Assembly: GCA_002451715.1 (NCBI GenBank)
Contig: DKDD01000111.1
Coordinates: forward strand, 20,358 to 25,557
DNA length: 5,200 nucleotides
Direction: 5' to 3'
From: Ruminococcaceae bacterium UBA6857
GTDB lineage: Bacteria > Bacillota > Clostridia > Oscillospirales > Acutalibacteraceae
Below, one piece after another: positions 1-5,200 of the stretch (position 1 is the first letter of the stretch; each line of letters begins with the position of its first letter). The position numbers and the translations under genes are program-made. The notes under the pieces were generated by a model that saw only the letters and a program-made list of their open reading frames with translations, did no database searches and was not told the DNA's origin.

Positions 1-8
1 GATTTTTG

Positions 9-1178
9 ATGAAACCGTTCGGTCTTGTTCTTGCCGGAGGAGGCGGAAAAGGTGCATATCAAATCGGCGCATGGGAAGCTATGCGTGAAATCGGCGTTCG
101 CTTTGACGCAATTGCCGGTGTTTCAATCGGCTCAATCAACGGCGCACTGATTGCCGCAGACGATTTCAAAGCAGCAACCGACCTTTGGAATAATATTTCG
201 CTCGACAAGGGCGTTAATATTTCGGAGCCGCTTCCCGACCCTGAAAACCTTTTCAGCACTAAAAACTGGGGTGTTCTTTTCAAAGAATTTGTCAAAAACG
301 GAGGCTTTGATGCTTCGCCGGTCAAAAATTTTCTTTCGCAATATATTGACGAAGAAAAAGTTCGTGCAAGCAAAATTCCTTTCGGGCTTGTTACCGTTCA
401 AATGTCACAGGGTATGACGGGACTTGAACTTTTTATCAACGATATTCCCGAAGGTCAGCTTATTGATTATCTTCTTGCGTCGTCGAATATTCCGCTTGCC
501 AACAACATCGGTCCGGAGGGGGAACGTTTTCTTGACGGCGGCGTTTATGACAACACGCCCGTTGCAATGCTCAAAAAGTACGGTTGGAACCGCCTTGTTG
601 TTATTGATATTTCGACCATAAAAGGTGTGAATCACAGCCTTGATTTTCTCAATTCAAATGTTGTTTATATCAGACCGTATAACATTGACGACCTCGGTGC
701 GTCGTTCGATTTTGACAGCGAAAATGTTAAAATGCGAATGAGAATGGGATATCTTGACGCCAAAAAAGCTTTTTCATATCTTTCGGGAAAGATTTTTTAT
801 TTTTCGCCGAAAACATTTAAAAACATGGTTTTTGAATACGGCGCAGATGCGGTTATGCAGCTTGAAGAGCTTGCGTATGAACTGAAAGTTGAGCGGCTTT
901 GTGTTTATACGCAAAAGCAGTTCCTTTCCGCGGTTAAAAAAGCTTTTGACGAAAAGAACGCCGAAGAAGAGGCAAAAGAAAAAGCAAGCCGTGAACAACA
1001 CGAAACCGAAGAAAAGGAAAACAAAGAAAAGCACAAAGAAAAAGCCAAGGAAAAAGCAAAAGAAAAAGAAGAAAAACAAAAGGAAAGCTCAAGAAGTTCG
1101 ATTTTTCGCTTCCTCTTTTCAAAAAAAGAGGATAAAGATTTTGACGAAGCGGTTGCACTGCTTCAAAAGCTTTCATAA
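9..1178 (+). CDS. Patatin-like phospholipase family protein with a charged C-terminal tail
   Basis: This is a patatin-fold serine acyl hydrolase, predicted to cleave acyl esters of phospholipids or other lipids with a Ser-Asp dyad. Counting from the ATG at 9 (389 aa), the GGGGKG oxyanion-hole loop is at residues 10-15, the nucleophile elbow GVSIG has its serine at 39, and the DGG motif carries the catalytic Asp at 176. All family signatures are therefore intact. There is no signal peptide or membrane segment, so the protein is probably cytoplasmic. The patatin core ends near residue 300. From about 312 to 362 there is an unusual Lys/Glu-rich segment with KEK and KEKA repeats, probably a single charged helix, then a short tail containing FRFLF. 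A TTG at 6 also opens the frame, but ATG 9 places the glycine loop at the usual distance from the N-terminus. The ribosome-binding site lies outside the window, so the start is not proven. Substrate and physiological role cannot be read from the sequence. Confidence 0.93.
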   Translation: MKPFGLVLAGGGGKGAYQIGAWEAMREIGVRFDAIAGVSIGSINGALIAADDFKAATDLWNNISLDKGVNISEPLPDPENLFSTKNWGVLFKEFVKNGGFDASPVKNFLSQYIDEEKVRASKIPFGLVTVQMSQGMTGLELFINDIPEGQLIDYLLASSNIPLANNIGPEGERFLDGGVYDNTPVAMLKKYGWNRLVVIDISTIKGVNHSLDFLNSNVVYIRPYNIDDLGASFDFDSENVKMRMRMGYLDAKKAFSYLSGKIFYFSPKTFKNMVFEYGADAVMQLEELAYELKVERLCVYTQKQFLSAVKKAFDEKNAEEEAKEKASREQHETEEKENKEKHKEKAKEKAKEKEEKQKESSRSSIFRFLFSKKEDKDFDEAVALLQKLS

Positions 1179-1183
1179 AAGTC

Positions 1184-1221
1184 AAAACTGCCGCAGTCAA
1201 ATTTTCGACTGCGGCAGTTTT
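1184..1221. terminator. Bidirectional intrinsic terminator between convergent genes
   Basis: A perfect 15-bp inverted repeat (1184-1198 with 1207-1221) has an 8-base loop. The arms begin and end in A4/T4, so each strand gives a GC-rich stem running into a T-run. It lies 5 bases after the patatin stop and 13 bases beyond the stop of the leftward gene, so it can end both transcripts. Confidence 0.93.
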
Positions 1222-1234
1222 AATTGTTGATTGG

Positions 1235-3850
1235 TTATTTAAGCATTCCGTGATATCTGCCCATCCAATAGGGGAGAGTATAAGTTGTTGAGCCTTCCAT
1301 TACGTCGGATTCACTTACTGAACCGAGACGATAGGTTGAACCGTTATACTTATGAAGTTCTCTTTCGTCGGGAGCGGCAACTTTCCACGGAAGATCTCCG
1401 CCGCAAAGAACAACACCGATGATTTGAACAATGCCGGATTTGTTGTCTGCAAAGAGCGGCTTTTTAACGTTCGGGTCATATGTGAGTTCTGCTGTTCCGT
1501 CAATGCCTGCGGCGCTGAGATTGACCGAGGCGATATCGTCGCGGTTATAGTTCGAAGCAAGATATTTGCGAAGATCAAGCGGATGGCGGCTGAGTGACCA
1601 CGAAGCGGTTTCAATAAGATTGTTGCCGTAAACGTCGGTCTGTGCCTCGTTCGGATATGCAAGCTGATAGATGTAATACCAGCAGGGGTTTTCGCTGTGC
1701 GAAATGGAGTACCACCAATCGTTAAGACCTTCTCTGTAATATGAAAGAAGAGTTTCGTCGTCTTCCATCTGGAAAAGGAGATAATAGGCGAGCATTGCCA
1801 TTTCTTCGTCGGAGTAGTTGAGAATAAGGCGATATACAAACTTGAAAAGCTTTGTGTTGACAAGCGGACGAAGAATAAAGCCGAGAACAGGAGAAACGCT
1901 GTTTGCGTATTCAAGAATCGACATGTTATATCTTTCAAGCTCTTGTGTCATAACTTTTGCATATTCATATGCCGGGTCGAGCGCAGCCATTTTGTATTCG
2001 TCTTCCCATTTTTGGTCGCCGGTGATGTATGCGGCAAGCTTGAAAGCGGAAAGAATGACCGAAGTTTGAAGCGGAGCGCCGCCGAGAACCTGACCGTTGT
2101 GGAAGTATGTGCGGCTGAACTTGCCCCATGTTGTCGGCTGACCGCTTCCGTCGCAGAGCGCATAGCCGTTGTCAACGATGTGCTGGGCGAAAGAGTCGAT
2201 CGTTCTTGTGAGGAGTGCTTTGATTTCCGGGTCTTCCGGTCCGAGAATATCATAAGCAAGCTTATAAATGAAAAGGTGACCGATAATTTCGTCGGCGCTT
2301 GTGTCGCCTTTGTATACGATGTCGCTGACGTCATAGCCCGAACCGATGAGGTCGTTCCAAAGTCTTTGCGGAATTTCGCCCGAAGCGTCAACTTTTACAC
2401 CGCGGAGGTTTTCGCCGTTGAGAAGATAGCCGGCTGCGTCGCTGTGCTTTGTTGAAACGCCGGTTGCGGTTTTGTCACCGTTATGTTTCCAGTGAATGTA
2501 GCCGTCAATTTCCTTGCCCTCTTCTGTGAGTGAGTAGGTTCTTGCCCAAAAGCCTTCAAGAAGTCTTGTTCTTGTTGCCGGGGTTTCGGTGCTGTTTGCG
2601 TCAAGGGTTGCCCAATCACCGGGAACAAAGAGCTTGAGGTTCGAATCTTTCATTATATATGAACCGGTGCCGAACGTAAGATATTTTTTATACATCGAAT
2701 CGAAAGCCGAAGCGGGGCTTCCTTCGGGAACATTCTGTGAATAATCGCCGCCGTTTTTGAGAACGTCGGTCGAATACCATTTTCCGACATTGACGTCTCC
2801 GACCGAACCGTTGCGCTGTGCGTGAACAAGCGATTCAACCGTGCCGGTTCTCATTGAAATATAAGTGAGAAGCAAAACGGCTTCTGTTGAAAGATAGGCG
2901 GTTTTCTTTGCGGCTGCAACTTCTTCGGCGGTTGCGTTCGGGTCGTCGCGAAGAACGGCATAGCGCATGAGCTCGCCGGCTCCGTACATACCCGTCCAAA
3001 GTCCGTCGTTGTCGCTTTCAATAGGAACCCATTCGCCGCTTTCTTTGTCAAGATAAGAATCGGAAACCATTCCGCGGCGGGCAACATATTTTTGAGCTTG
3101 ATCACTCATTTTTGCGGCTTTTTCTTCGCCGCTCATTTTTTTCATTTCAATGTGGGTATAGCCCTGCGACATAACCGTCCAGATTCCGTTTTCTCCGTCA
3201 GGATAGATTGCAAGAACGTTGCCGTTTGTTGTGTCTGCGGCATAAAAGTATCTGTCGCCCATGAAGCGCTGTTCTTTGTCGCGTTCGTTCTTTGCGTTTT
3301 CGTCAACGCGAAGAACGCCGTAGTTTGTGATTGTCCACTTTGCTCCGTCAGCGGTAACGGCCTGCTGAGCGTTTTTGTAATCAAGCGAGTTTTTGATTTC
3401 GGCGGGAACCTTTTTGCTTCCGTTTTTGAAGCGTGTAACAACTTTTTGAAGGTTATCGCCGAGCGCAACAGCTTCACCGTTGTAATCCTGCTTCTCCTTG
3501 TGAACGGTTGTCTTTGTAGGTGCGGAAACAACTTTAAGCGTTACCGAATCCGAAAGACCGTCCGCGTTACCGGCAGTGATTGTTGCCGTACCTTCCGCAA
3601 GAGCGGTGACGCGTCCCCATGAATCGACTTTTGCGACTGAGGCGGGCTCTGCGCTCCAGGTGAGGGTGCGGTGAGTTACCGAAGCGGAAAAGACCGCTTC
3701 AACGCTTCTGCTGTCGCCGATGTCCATTTCCCAATTTTCGGGAACGACAAGGCGGAGTGTTGCATTATTTTTGCCAAAAGCCGCCGAAGCACAAATGCAG
3801 GTGCTAAAAGCGAGAATGAGGGCAAGAACAACAGAAAGAACTTTTTTCAT
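1235..3850 (-). CDS. Secreted BIG2-domain protein with a large, probably alpha-toroid body; function unknown
   Basis: This 871-residue protein is exported. Residues 1-23 form a Sec signal peptide (MKK, a hydrophobic core, then ASA before Ala24). Residues about 30-108 are a bacterial Ig-like group 2 domain (LTWSAEPASVAKVDSWGRVTA, then GTATITA), usually a surface or polymer-binding module. The remaining 750 or so residues are helix-rich, with conserved-looking motifs: DNDGLWTGMYG (280-290), GDTSADEIIGHLF (515-527), DGSGQPTTWGKFS (567-579), NDWW..S.S.ENPCWY (710-725), SRHPLDLR (754-761) and LPYWMGRYHG (859-868). From memory, such motifs occur in uncharacterised extracellular proteins with a six-hairpin, glycosidase-like layout. 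A carbohydrate-related role is only an inference, and I cannot assign catalytic residues. There is no LPXTG motif or C-terminal membrane anchor, so it is probably released or held non-covalently. AAAGGGAG (3857-3864) lies 6 bases before the ATG and supports the start. The gene has its own promoter and terminator, so it appears monocistronic. Confidence 0.92.
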   Translation of the reverse strand: MKKVLSVVLALILAFSTCICASAAFGKNNATLRLVVPENWEMDIGDSRSVEAVFSASVTHRTLTWSAEPASVAKVDSWGRVTALAEGTATITAGNADGLSDSVTLKVVSAPTKTTVHKEKQDYNGEAVALGDNLQKVVTRFKNGSKKVPAEIKNSLDYKNAQQAVTADGAKWTITNYGVLRVDENAKNERDKEQRFMGDRYFYAADTTNGNVLAIYPDGENGIWTVMSQGYTHIEMKKMSGEEKAAKMSDQAQKYVARRGMVSDSYLDKESGEWVPIESDNDGLWTGMYGAGELMRYAVLRDDPNATAEEVAAAKKTAYLSTEAVLLLTYISMRTGTVESLVHAQRNGSVGDVNVGKWYSTDVLKNGGDYSQNVPEGSPASAFDSMYKKYLTFGTGSYIMKDSNLKLFVPGDWATLDANSTETPATRTRLLEGFWARTYSLTEEGKEIDGYIHWKHNGDKTATGVSTKHSDAAGYLLNGENLRGVKVDASGEIPQRLWNDLIGSGYDVSDIVYKGDTSADEIIGHLFIYKLAYDILGPEDPEIKALLTRTIDSFAQHIVDNGYALCDGSGQPTTWGKFSRTYFHNGQVLGGAPLQTSVILSAFKLAAYITGDQKWEDEYKMAALDPAYEYAKVMTQELERYNMSILEYANSVSPVLGFILRPLVNTKLFKFVYRLILNYSDEEMAMLAYYLLFQMEDDETLLSYYREGLNDWWYSISHSENPCWYYIYQLAYPNEAQTDVYGNNLIETASWSLSRHPLDLRKYLASNYNRDDIASVNLSAAGIDGTAELTYDPNVKKPLFADNKSGIVQIIGVVLCGGDLPWKVAAPDERELHKYNGSTYRLGSVSESDVMEGSTTYTLPYWMGRYHGMLK

Positions 3851-3874
3851 TTTTTTCTCCCTTTCTTAAAATCA

Positions 3875-3888
3875 CGCGGAAAGCCGCG
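3875..3888 (-). promoter_or_regulatory. Small GC hairpin in the 5' leader of the secreted-protein gene
   Basis: CGCGG and CCGCG pair around a 4-base loop, between the predicted transcription start (near 3899) and the ribosome-binding site (3857-3864). A 5-bp all-GC stem here could affect mRNA stability or translation. It is too short to name, and no T-run follows it on either strand, so it is not a terminator. Confidence 0.35.
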
Positions 3889-3905
3889 CATAAATTTACA
3901 TATGT

Positions 3906-3934
3906 ATCATAACATATGGCGTTTTGGCAGTCAA
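3906..3934 (-). promoter_or_regulatory. Sigma-A-type promoter of the secreted-protein gene
   Basis: Reading leftward, TTGACT (3934-3929) is followed by a 17-base spacer and TATGAT (3911-3906). TG lies one base upstream of the -10 (3914-3913), giving an extended -10 element. Each hexamer has one mismatch to consensus. The predicted start point near 3899 leaves a leader of about 50 bases before the ATG at 3850. Confidence 0.8.
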
Positions 3935-4027
3935 TGGAAAAAATATTAACAAAAAACAAACTTTAAAGTAAACTTAAGGTCTTATATGGACAAAATACCC
4001 AAAAATCGCATTGCGTTTTTTACGGGC

Positions 4028-4037
4028 GTATCGGGCG
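4028..4037 (+). repeat. GTATCGGGCG repeat, copy 1, upstream of the strong promoter
   Basis: This 10-base word occurs twice in the intergenic region in the same orientation. This copy sits just upstream of the -35 at 4045. CGGGCGT itself is repeated in tandem with a 9-base period (4023-4029 and 4032-4038). It could be a regulator's operator half-site or upstream contact, or chance. Confidence 0.35.
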
Positions 4038-4044
4038 TGCATTA

Positions 4045-4073
4045 TTGACAATGTTATATTGCTGTGATATAAT
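4045..4073 (+). promoter_or_regulatory. Perfect-consensus sigma-A promoter with extended -10
   Basis: TTGACA (4045-4050), a 17-base spacer and TATAAT (4068-4073) match consensus in all 12 hexamer positions, and TG at 4065-4066 forms an extended -10 element. The predicted start point is near 4080. The nearest rightward gene starts about 380 bases later, and a terminator hairpin lies in between, so this promoter probably serves a short non-coding transcript or an attenuated leader. Confidence 0.88.
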
Positions 4074-4079
4074 TCAAAT

Positions 4080-4218
4080 ACATTAGTTTTGAATAAATAT
4101 ATTAACCTTGTGTCGGCAAAACTTTGCCGCGGTTTTATGTTCCTTTCAAAATTGATTACGCACCCATCCTTCACTGTTCCCGGCGAGTTTTTTTCAAAAC
4201 TTCGCCGGGAATGTTTTT
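4080..4218 (+). ncRNA. Candidate small RNA or attenuated leader, about 140 nt
   Basis: The boundaries come from the signals at each end: the start point predicted from the perfect promoter at 4045-4073, and the T-run after the hairpin at 4177-4211. Inside, a 6-bp hairpin (CGGCAA, 4114-4119, with TTGCCG, 4124-4129) is followed by CGG and four T, then a largely single-stranded, C/T-rich stretch (4137-4176) before the terminator. The possible short ORFs in the interval start at TTG 4089, ATG 4124 and ATG 4137. None has a ribosome-binding site, and all run through the terminator, so I do not call them genes. It does not match tRNA, SRP RNA, tmRNA, T-box or any riboswitch I can recognise. If the terminator leaks, the transcript could instead be a regulated leader of the gene at 4460. 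Confidence 0.5.
4177..4218 (+). terminator. Intrinsic terminator (or attenuator) of the candidate small RNA
   Basis: TTCCCGGCGA (4177-4186) pairs perfectly with TCGCCGGGAA (4202-4211). After a one-base bulge (T4201), GTTTT (4187-4191) pairs with AAAAC (4196-4200) around a TTTC loop. TG and five T (4214-4218) follow. A GC-rich stem of this length with a T-run is a strong terminator for rightward transcription. Confidence 0.82.
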
Positions 4219-4237
4219 GTGCGCAAAAAAGCCGCAA
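4177..4237 (+). repeat. Dispersed hairpin repeat, left copy
   Basis: This element resembles 5022-5080 in the same orientation. TTCCCGG-GAGTT is shared on the left arm, the 15-base TTCGCCGGGAATGTT (4201-4215 and 5044-5058) is identical, and GCCGCAA follows at nearly the same distance (4231-4237 and 5074-5080; the offset differs by 2 bases). The two copies flank the small membrane-protein gene. Confidence 0.6.
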
Positions 4238-4357
4238 TCTTTTCGGATTTTTACCAAAGTTTGTGGTATATATTTAATTGATAGCTTGACTCCGATATCA
4301 AGGAGCTTTGTATATATTAAATAAAAAAACAGAAGAATTTCAGCAATAAAATCAATG

Positions 4358-4384
4358 TTCACAGTAGGAAAAATATTGTATAAT
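4358..4384 (+). promoter_or_regulatory. Probable promoter of the membrane-protein gene
   Basis: TATAAT at 4379-4384 matches consensus exactly. The best -35 is TTCACA (4358-4363, one mismatch) with a short 15-base spacer. A 17-base spacer gives only a poor -35. The predicted start point near 4391 leaves a leader of about 70 bases. Confidence 0.55.
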
Positions 4385-4398
4385 AAAGGTGCAACAGG

Positions 4399-4408
4399 GT
4401 ATCGGGCG
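4399..4408 (+). repeat. GTATCGGGCG repeat, copy 2, in the leader of the membrane-protein gene
   Basis: This copy is identical to 4028-4037. It lies about 15 bases after the TATAAT at 4379-4384, where a bound protein could block early transcription, whereas copy 1 lies just upstream of a -35. No symmetry is evident within the word. Confidence 0.35.
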
Positions 4409-4449
4409 GTTTAAACAAGCGAAAGCCGACGAAAATAACAAAAGCAAAG

Positions 4450-4458
4450 AAAGGGTGT
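4450..4458 (+). promoter_or_regulatory. Ribosome-binding site that bears on the start choice
   Basis: AAAGGGTGT is the only Shine-Dalgarno-like sequence near the two in-frame ATGs at 4460 and 4466. Aligned to AAAGGAGGT, it leaves 1 base before the first ATG and 7 before the second, so ATG 4466 has the better spacing. Measured from the GGG core, the gaps are 4 and 10 bases. Confidence 0.6.
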
Positions 4459-4459
4459 C

Positions 4460-5017
4460 ATGAGCATGTGGAAAAAGTTTGTTTTGGTAGCTCTTTTGAG
4501 CTGTGTAGCCACATTGGCTGTCACGGGAACAGTTCTTTATTACATTATATATCAGCCTTTTGATGTGGTGAGTGTCAATGTTGAAACGAAAAATTTAACG
4601 GGCGATTCATTGAAATCGACTGCTGATACTTTCAATGCCGATAAAAGCAAGGGTTACATTGATTATATGCACAAAGGCTTTGAATTTGATTTGTCCTCGG
4701 AGGATGAATACTGCGTAGCCGAAGTTACCGTTATGGTTTGCAATCCGAGCAACCTTACAACATCTGCGCTCTATTTGATTCCGAAAACGGACAACGATGT
4801 TATTTGCTATCTGGAGCCGAGCCAGAAAGCCGTGAACGTCCTTCCCGGCGAGAGCGAAGAAGTAAGCTCATATTTTGTCTGCCGCAAAAACGGAAAGACC
4901 GATAAGGAACTGACCGAATATATCGGCGGTCTGGATTTTTATCTTTTGGAGGAGGACAACATTTTCGGTCAGAAAAAAATCAAGGTGACACCAAAAGATT
5001 TCATTATTAATGTATAA
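4460..5017 (+). CDS. Membrane-anchored protein with a small extracytoplasmic domain; function unknown
   Basis: I do not recognise this gene. From ATG 4460 it encodes 185 aa; the start may instead be ATG 4466 (183 aa), which fits the ribosome-binding site better. WKK precedes a hydrophobic segment at about residues 7-31 (FVLVALL...VLYYIIY). This is best read as an uncleaved N-terminal membrane anchor with the rest outside. A short linker (about 40-65) leads into a beta-rich domain with alternating hydrophobic strands such as EYCVAEVTVMVCNPS (84-98), ALYLIPKTDNDVICYLEP (103-120), NVLPGESEEVSSYFVC (126-141) and LDFYLLEED (158-166). The pattern, including the PGE turn, resembles small Ig-like or DUF4352-type lipoprotein domains, but that is only an analogy. 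Cysteines at 85, 94, 116 and 141 might form disulphides. There is no lipobox, because Cys15 lies inside the membrane segment. The gene stands alone between its own promoter and terminators, flanked by related hairpin repeats. Confidence 0.85.
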   Translation: MSMWKKFVLVALLSCVATLAVTGTVLYYIIYQPFDVVSVNVETKNLTGDSLKSTADTFNADKSKGYIDYMHKGFEFDLSSEDEYCVAEVTVMVCNPSNLTTSALYLIPKTDNDVICYLEPSQKAVNVLPGESEEVSSYFVCRKNGKTDKELTEYIGGLDFYLLEEDNIFGQKKIKVTPKDFIINV

Positions 5018-5021
5018 CTTT

Positions 5022-5054
5022 TTCCCGGAGAGTTCTTCGGACTTTCGCCGGGAA
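5022..5054 (+). terminator. Imperfect hairpin after the membrane-protein gene
   Basis: TTCCCGG (5022-5028) pairs with CCGGGAA (5048-5054). The inner part, AGAGTT with GACTTT or a C(TTCG)G tetraloop at 5035-5040, pairs less well and leaves C5046-G5047 unpaired. The following sequence, TGTTATATATAATA, lacks a solid T-run, so this is a weak terminator or an mRNA 3' stabiliser. It starts 4 bases after the stop codon. Confidence 0.55.
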
Positions 5055-5080
5055 TGTTATATATAATAGAAAGGCCGCAA
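5022..5080 (+). repeat. Dispersed hairpin repeat, right copy
   Basis: This is the counterpart of 4177-4237. The right arm and trailing AATGTT are identical over 15 bases. The left arm has A5029 where the left copy has C4184, which breaks pairing with the conserved right arm. Unlike the left copy, its trailing GCCGCAA is part of a second hairpin. Confidence 0.6.
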
Positions 5081-5114
5081 ACCGATGCAGAAATGCTGTT
5101 GTTTGCGGCTTATT
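5072..5114. terminator. Bidirectional intrinsic terminator between convergent genes
   Basis: GCCGCAAAC (5074-5082) pairs perfectly with GTTTGCGGC (5101-5109), around an 18-base loop that can form a smaller stem. TTATTTT follows on the plus strand. On the minus strand CCTTTCTATT follows, a poorer T-run. It sits between the membrane-protein gene and the stop codon of the gene entering from the right. Confidence 0.78.
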
Positions 5115-5200
5115 TTATATTGAAAGCTGAATACCGATTTCAACCAGCTTTGAAAGCAGCTCCCTTTTGTCGTTCGGAATACTTTCGGGAACAGAGAGAA
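5115..5200 (-). CDS. C-terminal end of an unidentified convergent gene (partial)
   Basis: On the minus strand an open frame enters from the right edge and ends in TAA at 5117-5115. Its last 27 residues read LSVPESIPNDKRELLSKLVE followed by IGIQLSI. The composition is protein-like (amphipathic helix, DKRELL), and the stop falls right at the convergent terminator, the same arrangement as the first gene pair in this window. No domain can be identified from so short a tail. Another frame is also open here but would run through the hairpin, so this frame is preferred. Confidence 0.6.
   Translation of the reverse strand, partial: LSVPESIPNDKRELLSKLVEIGIQLSI

Larger units (their letters stand above)
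3851..4459. other. Intergenic region without a credible protein gene
   Basis: This 609-base gap separates divergent genes. It contains the leftward promoter of the secreted-protein gene, a perfect rightward promoter, a candidate small RNA ending at an intrinsic terminator, a second rightward promoter and the ribosome-binding site of the membrane-protein gene. The stretch from about 3935 to 4020 is A/T-rich, with A-tracts and a weak hairpin at 4001-4021 (three GC pairs plus A/T). From 4220 to 4350 I see only A/T-rich DNA, a possible weak TTGACT (4286-4291) followed 19 bases later by TATATA (4311-4316), and a poor dyad around 4283-4307. ORFs crossing this region on either strand lack ribosome-binding sites and read through the terminator hairpin. 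Confidence 0.8.

Noticed and set aside
889..1230. Lys-rich 113-codon frame on the plus strand, and Phe/Leu-rich minus-strand frames opposite the patatin tail
   Set aside because: These are shadows of the A/G-rich Lys/Glu codons in the patatin gene. The plus-strand frame also crosses the terminator.
1943..2455. 170-codon and 176-codon plus-strand frames opposite the secreted-protein gene (the second at 3092-3622)
   Set aside because: They lie antisense to a well-supported gene with a signal peptide and domain structure, and they result from its codon bias.
4001..4021. A5...T6 hairpin resembling a terminator
   Set aside because: Only three GC pairs with a mismatch next to the A/T part, and no gene upstream on that strand needs a terminator there.
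3974..4237. Open frame of 87 codons on the minus strand across the intergenic region
   Set aside because: It runs through the terminator hairpin and the perfect rightward promoter, has no ribosome-binding site and has an implausible composition.
4283..4307. Possible dyad AGCT...AGCT with inner CTTGA/TCAAG
   Set aside because: The outer and inner pairings are not in the same register, so only 4-5 bp form at once. This is too weak for an operator or hairpin call.
4089..4324. Overlapping rightward open frames starting at TTG 4089, ATG 4124 and ATG 4137
   Set aside because: None has a ribosome-binding site, all translate through the hairpin and T-run at 4177-4218, and the products look random.
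4300..4352. AAGGAG at 4300-4305 followed by a TTG-started 13-codon peptide
   Set aside because: Only 2 bases separate the putative ribosome-binding site and TTG, and the peptide is a K/E/Q-rich A-tract reading with no further support.
4001..4460. CRISPR array, tRNA, riboswitch or insertion-sequence ends
   Set aside because: No regularly spaced repeats, no cloverleaf or CCA end, no recognisable riboswitch core and no transposase or terminal inverted repeats were found.

Overview
The window looks like ordinary chromosomal DNA of a low-to-mid GC Gram-positive bacterium, most likely a gut-type Clostridia (Oscillospiraceae/Ruminococcaceae-like). This is inferred from AAAGGG-type ribosome-binding sites, sigma-A-like promoters, a Lys-Lys signal peptide followed by a bacterial Ig-like (BIG2) domain, and intrinsic terminators placed between convergent genes. 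I see no transposase, integrase, CRISPR array, tRNA or rRNA.

Layout. A patatin-like phospholipase gene (9-1178, +) runs into a convergent gene for a large secreted protein (1235-3850, -), and a perfect 15-bp bidirectional terminator hairpin (1184-1221) separates them. The secreted protein has a signal peptide, an N-terminal BIG2 domain, and a long, mostly helical, Trp/Tyr-rich body whose motifs recall uncharacterised extracellular proteins with a six-hairpin (alpha/alpha) toroid look. Its promoter (TTGACT-17-TATGAT with an extended -10) lies about 55-85 bases upstream of its start codon.

The roughly 610-base intergenic region 3851-4459 is the most interesting stretch. It holds a perfect-consensus promoter pointing right (TTGACA, 17 bp, TATAAT, with TGn) at 4045-4073. 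No credible ORF follows it. About 100 bases after the predicted start point there is a strong hairpin with a T-run, so the natural reading is a small RNA of about 140 nt, or an attenuated leader. A second, weaker promoter (4358-4384) precedes a 183-185 residue protein with one N-terminal membrane segment and an unrecognised extracytoplasmic domain (4460 or 4466 to 5017, +).

This last gene is followed by a second hairpin that resembles the one at 4177-4218, so the gene is flanked by two related, directly oriented elements of about 60 bp. A further terminator hairpin (about 5072-5114) then separates it from the C-terminal 27 codons of a convergent gene entering from the right edge (5115-5200, -).

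The genes do not form an obvious pathway. The two rightward genes and the leftward secreted-protein gene each appear to be transcribed alone.
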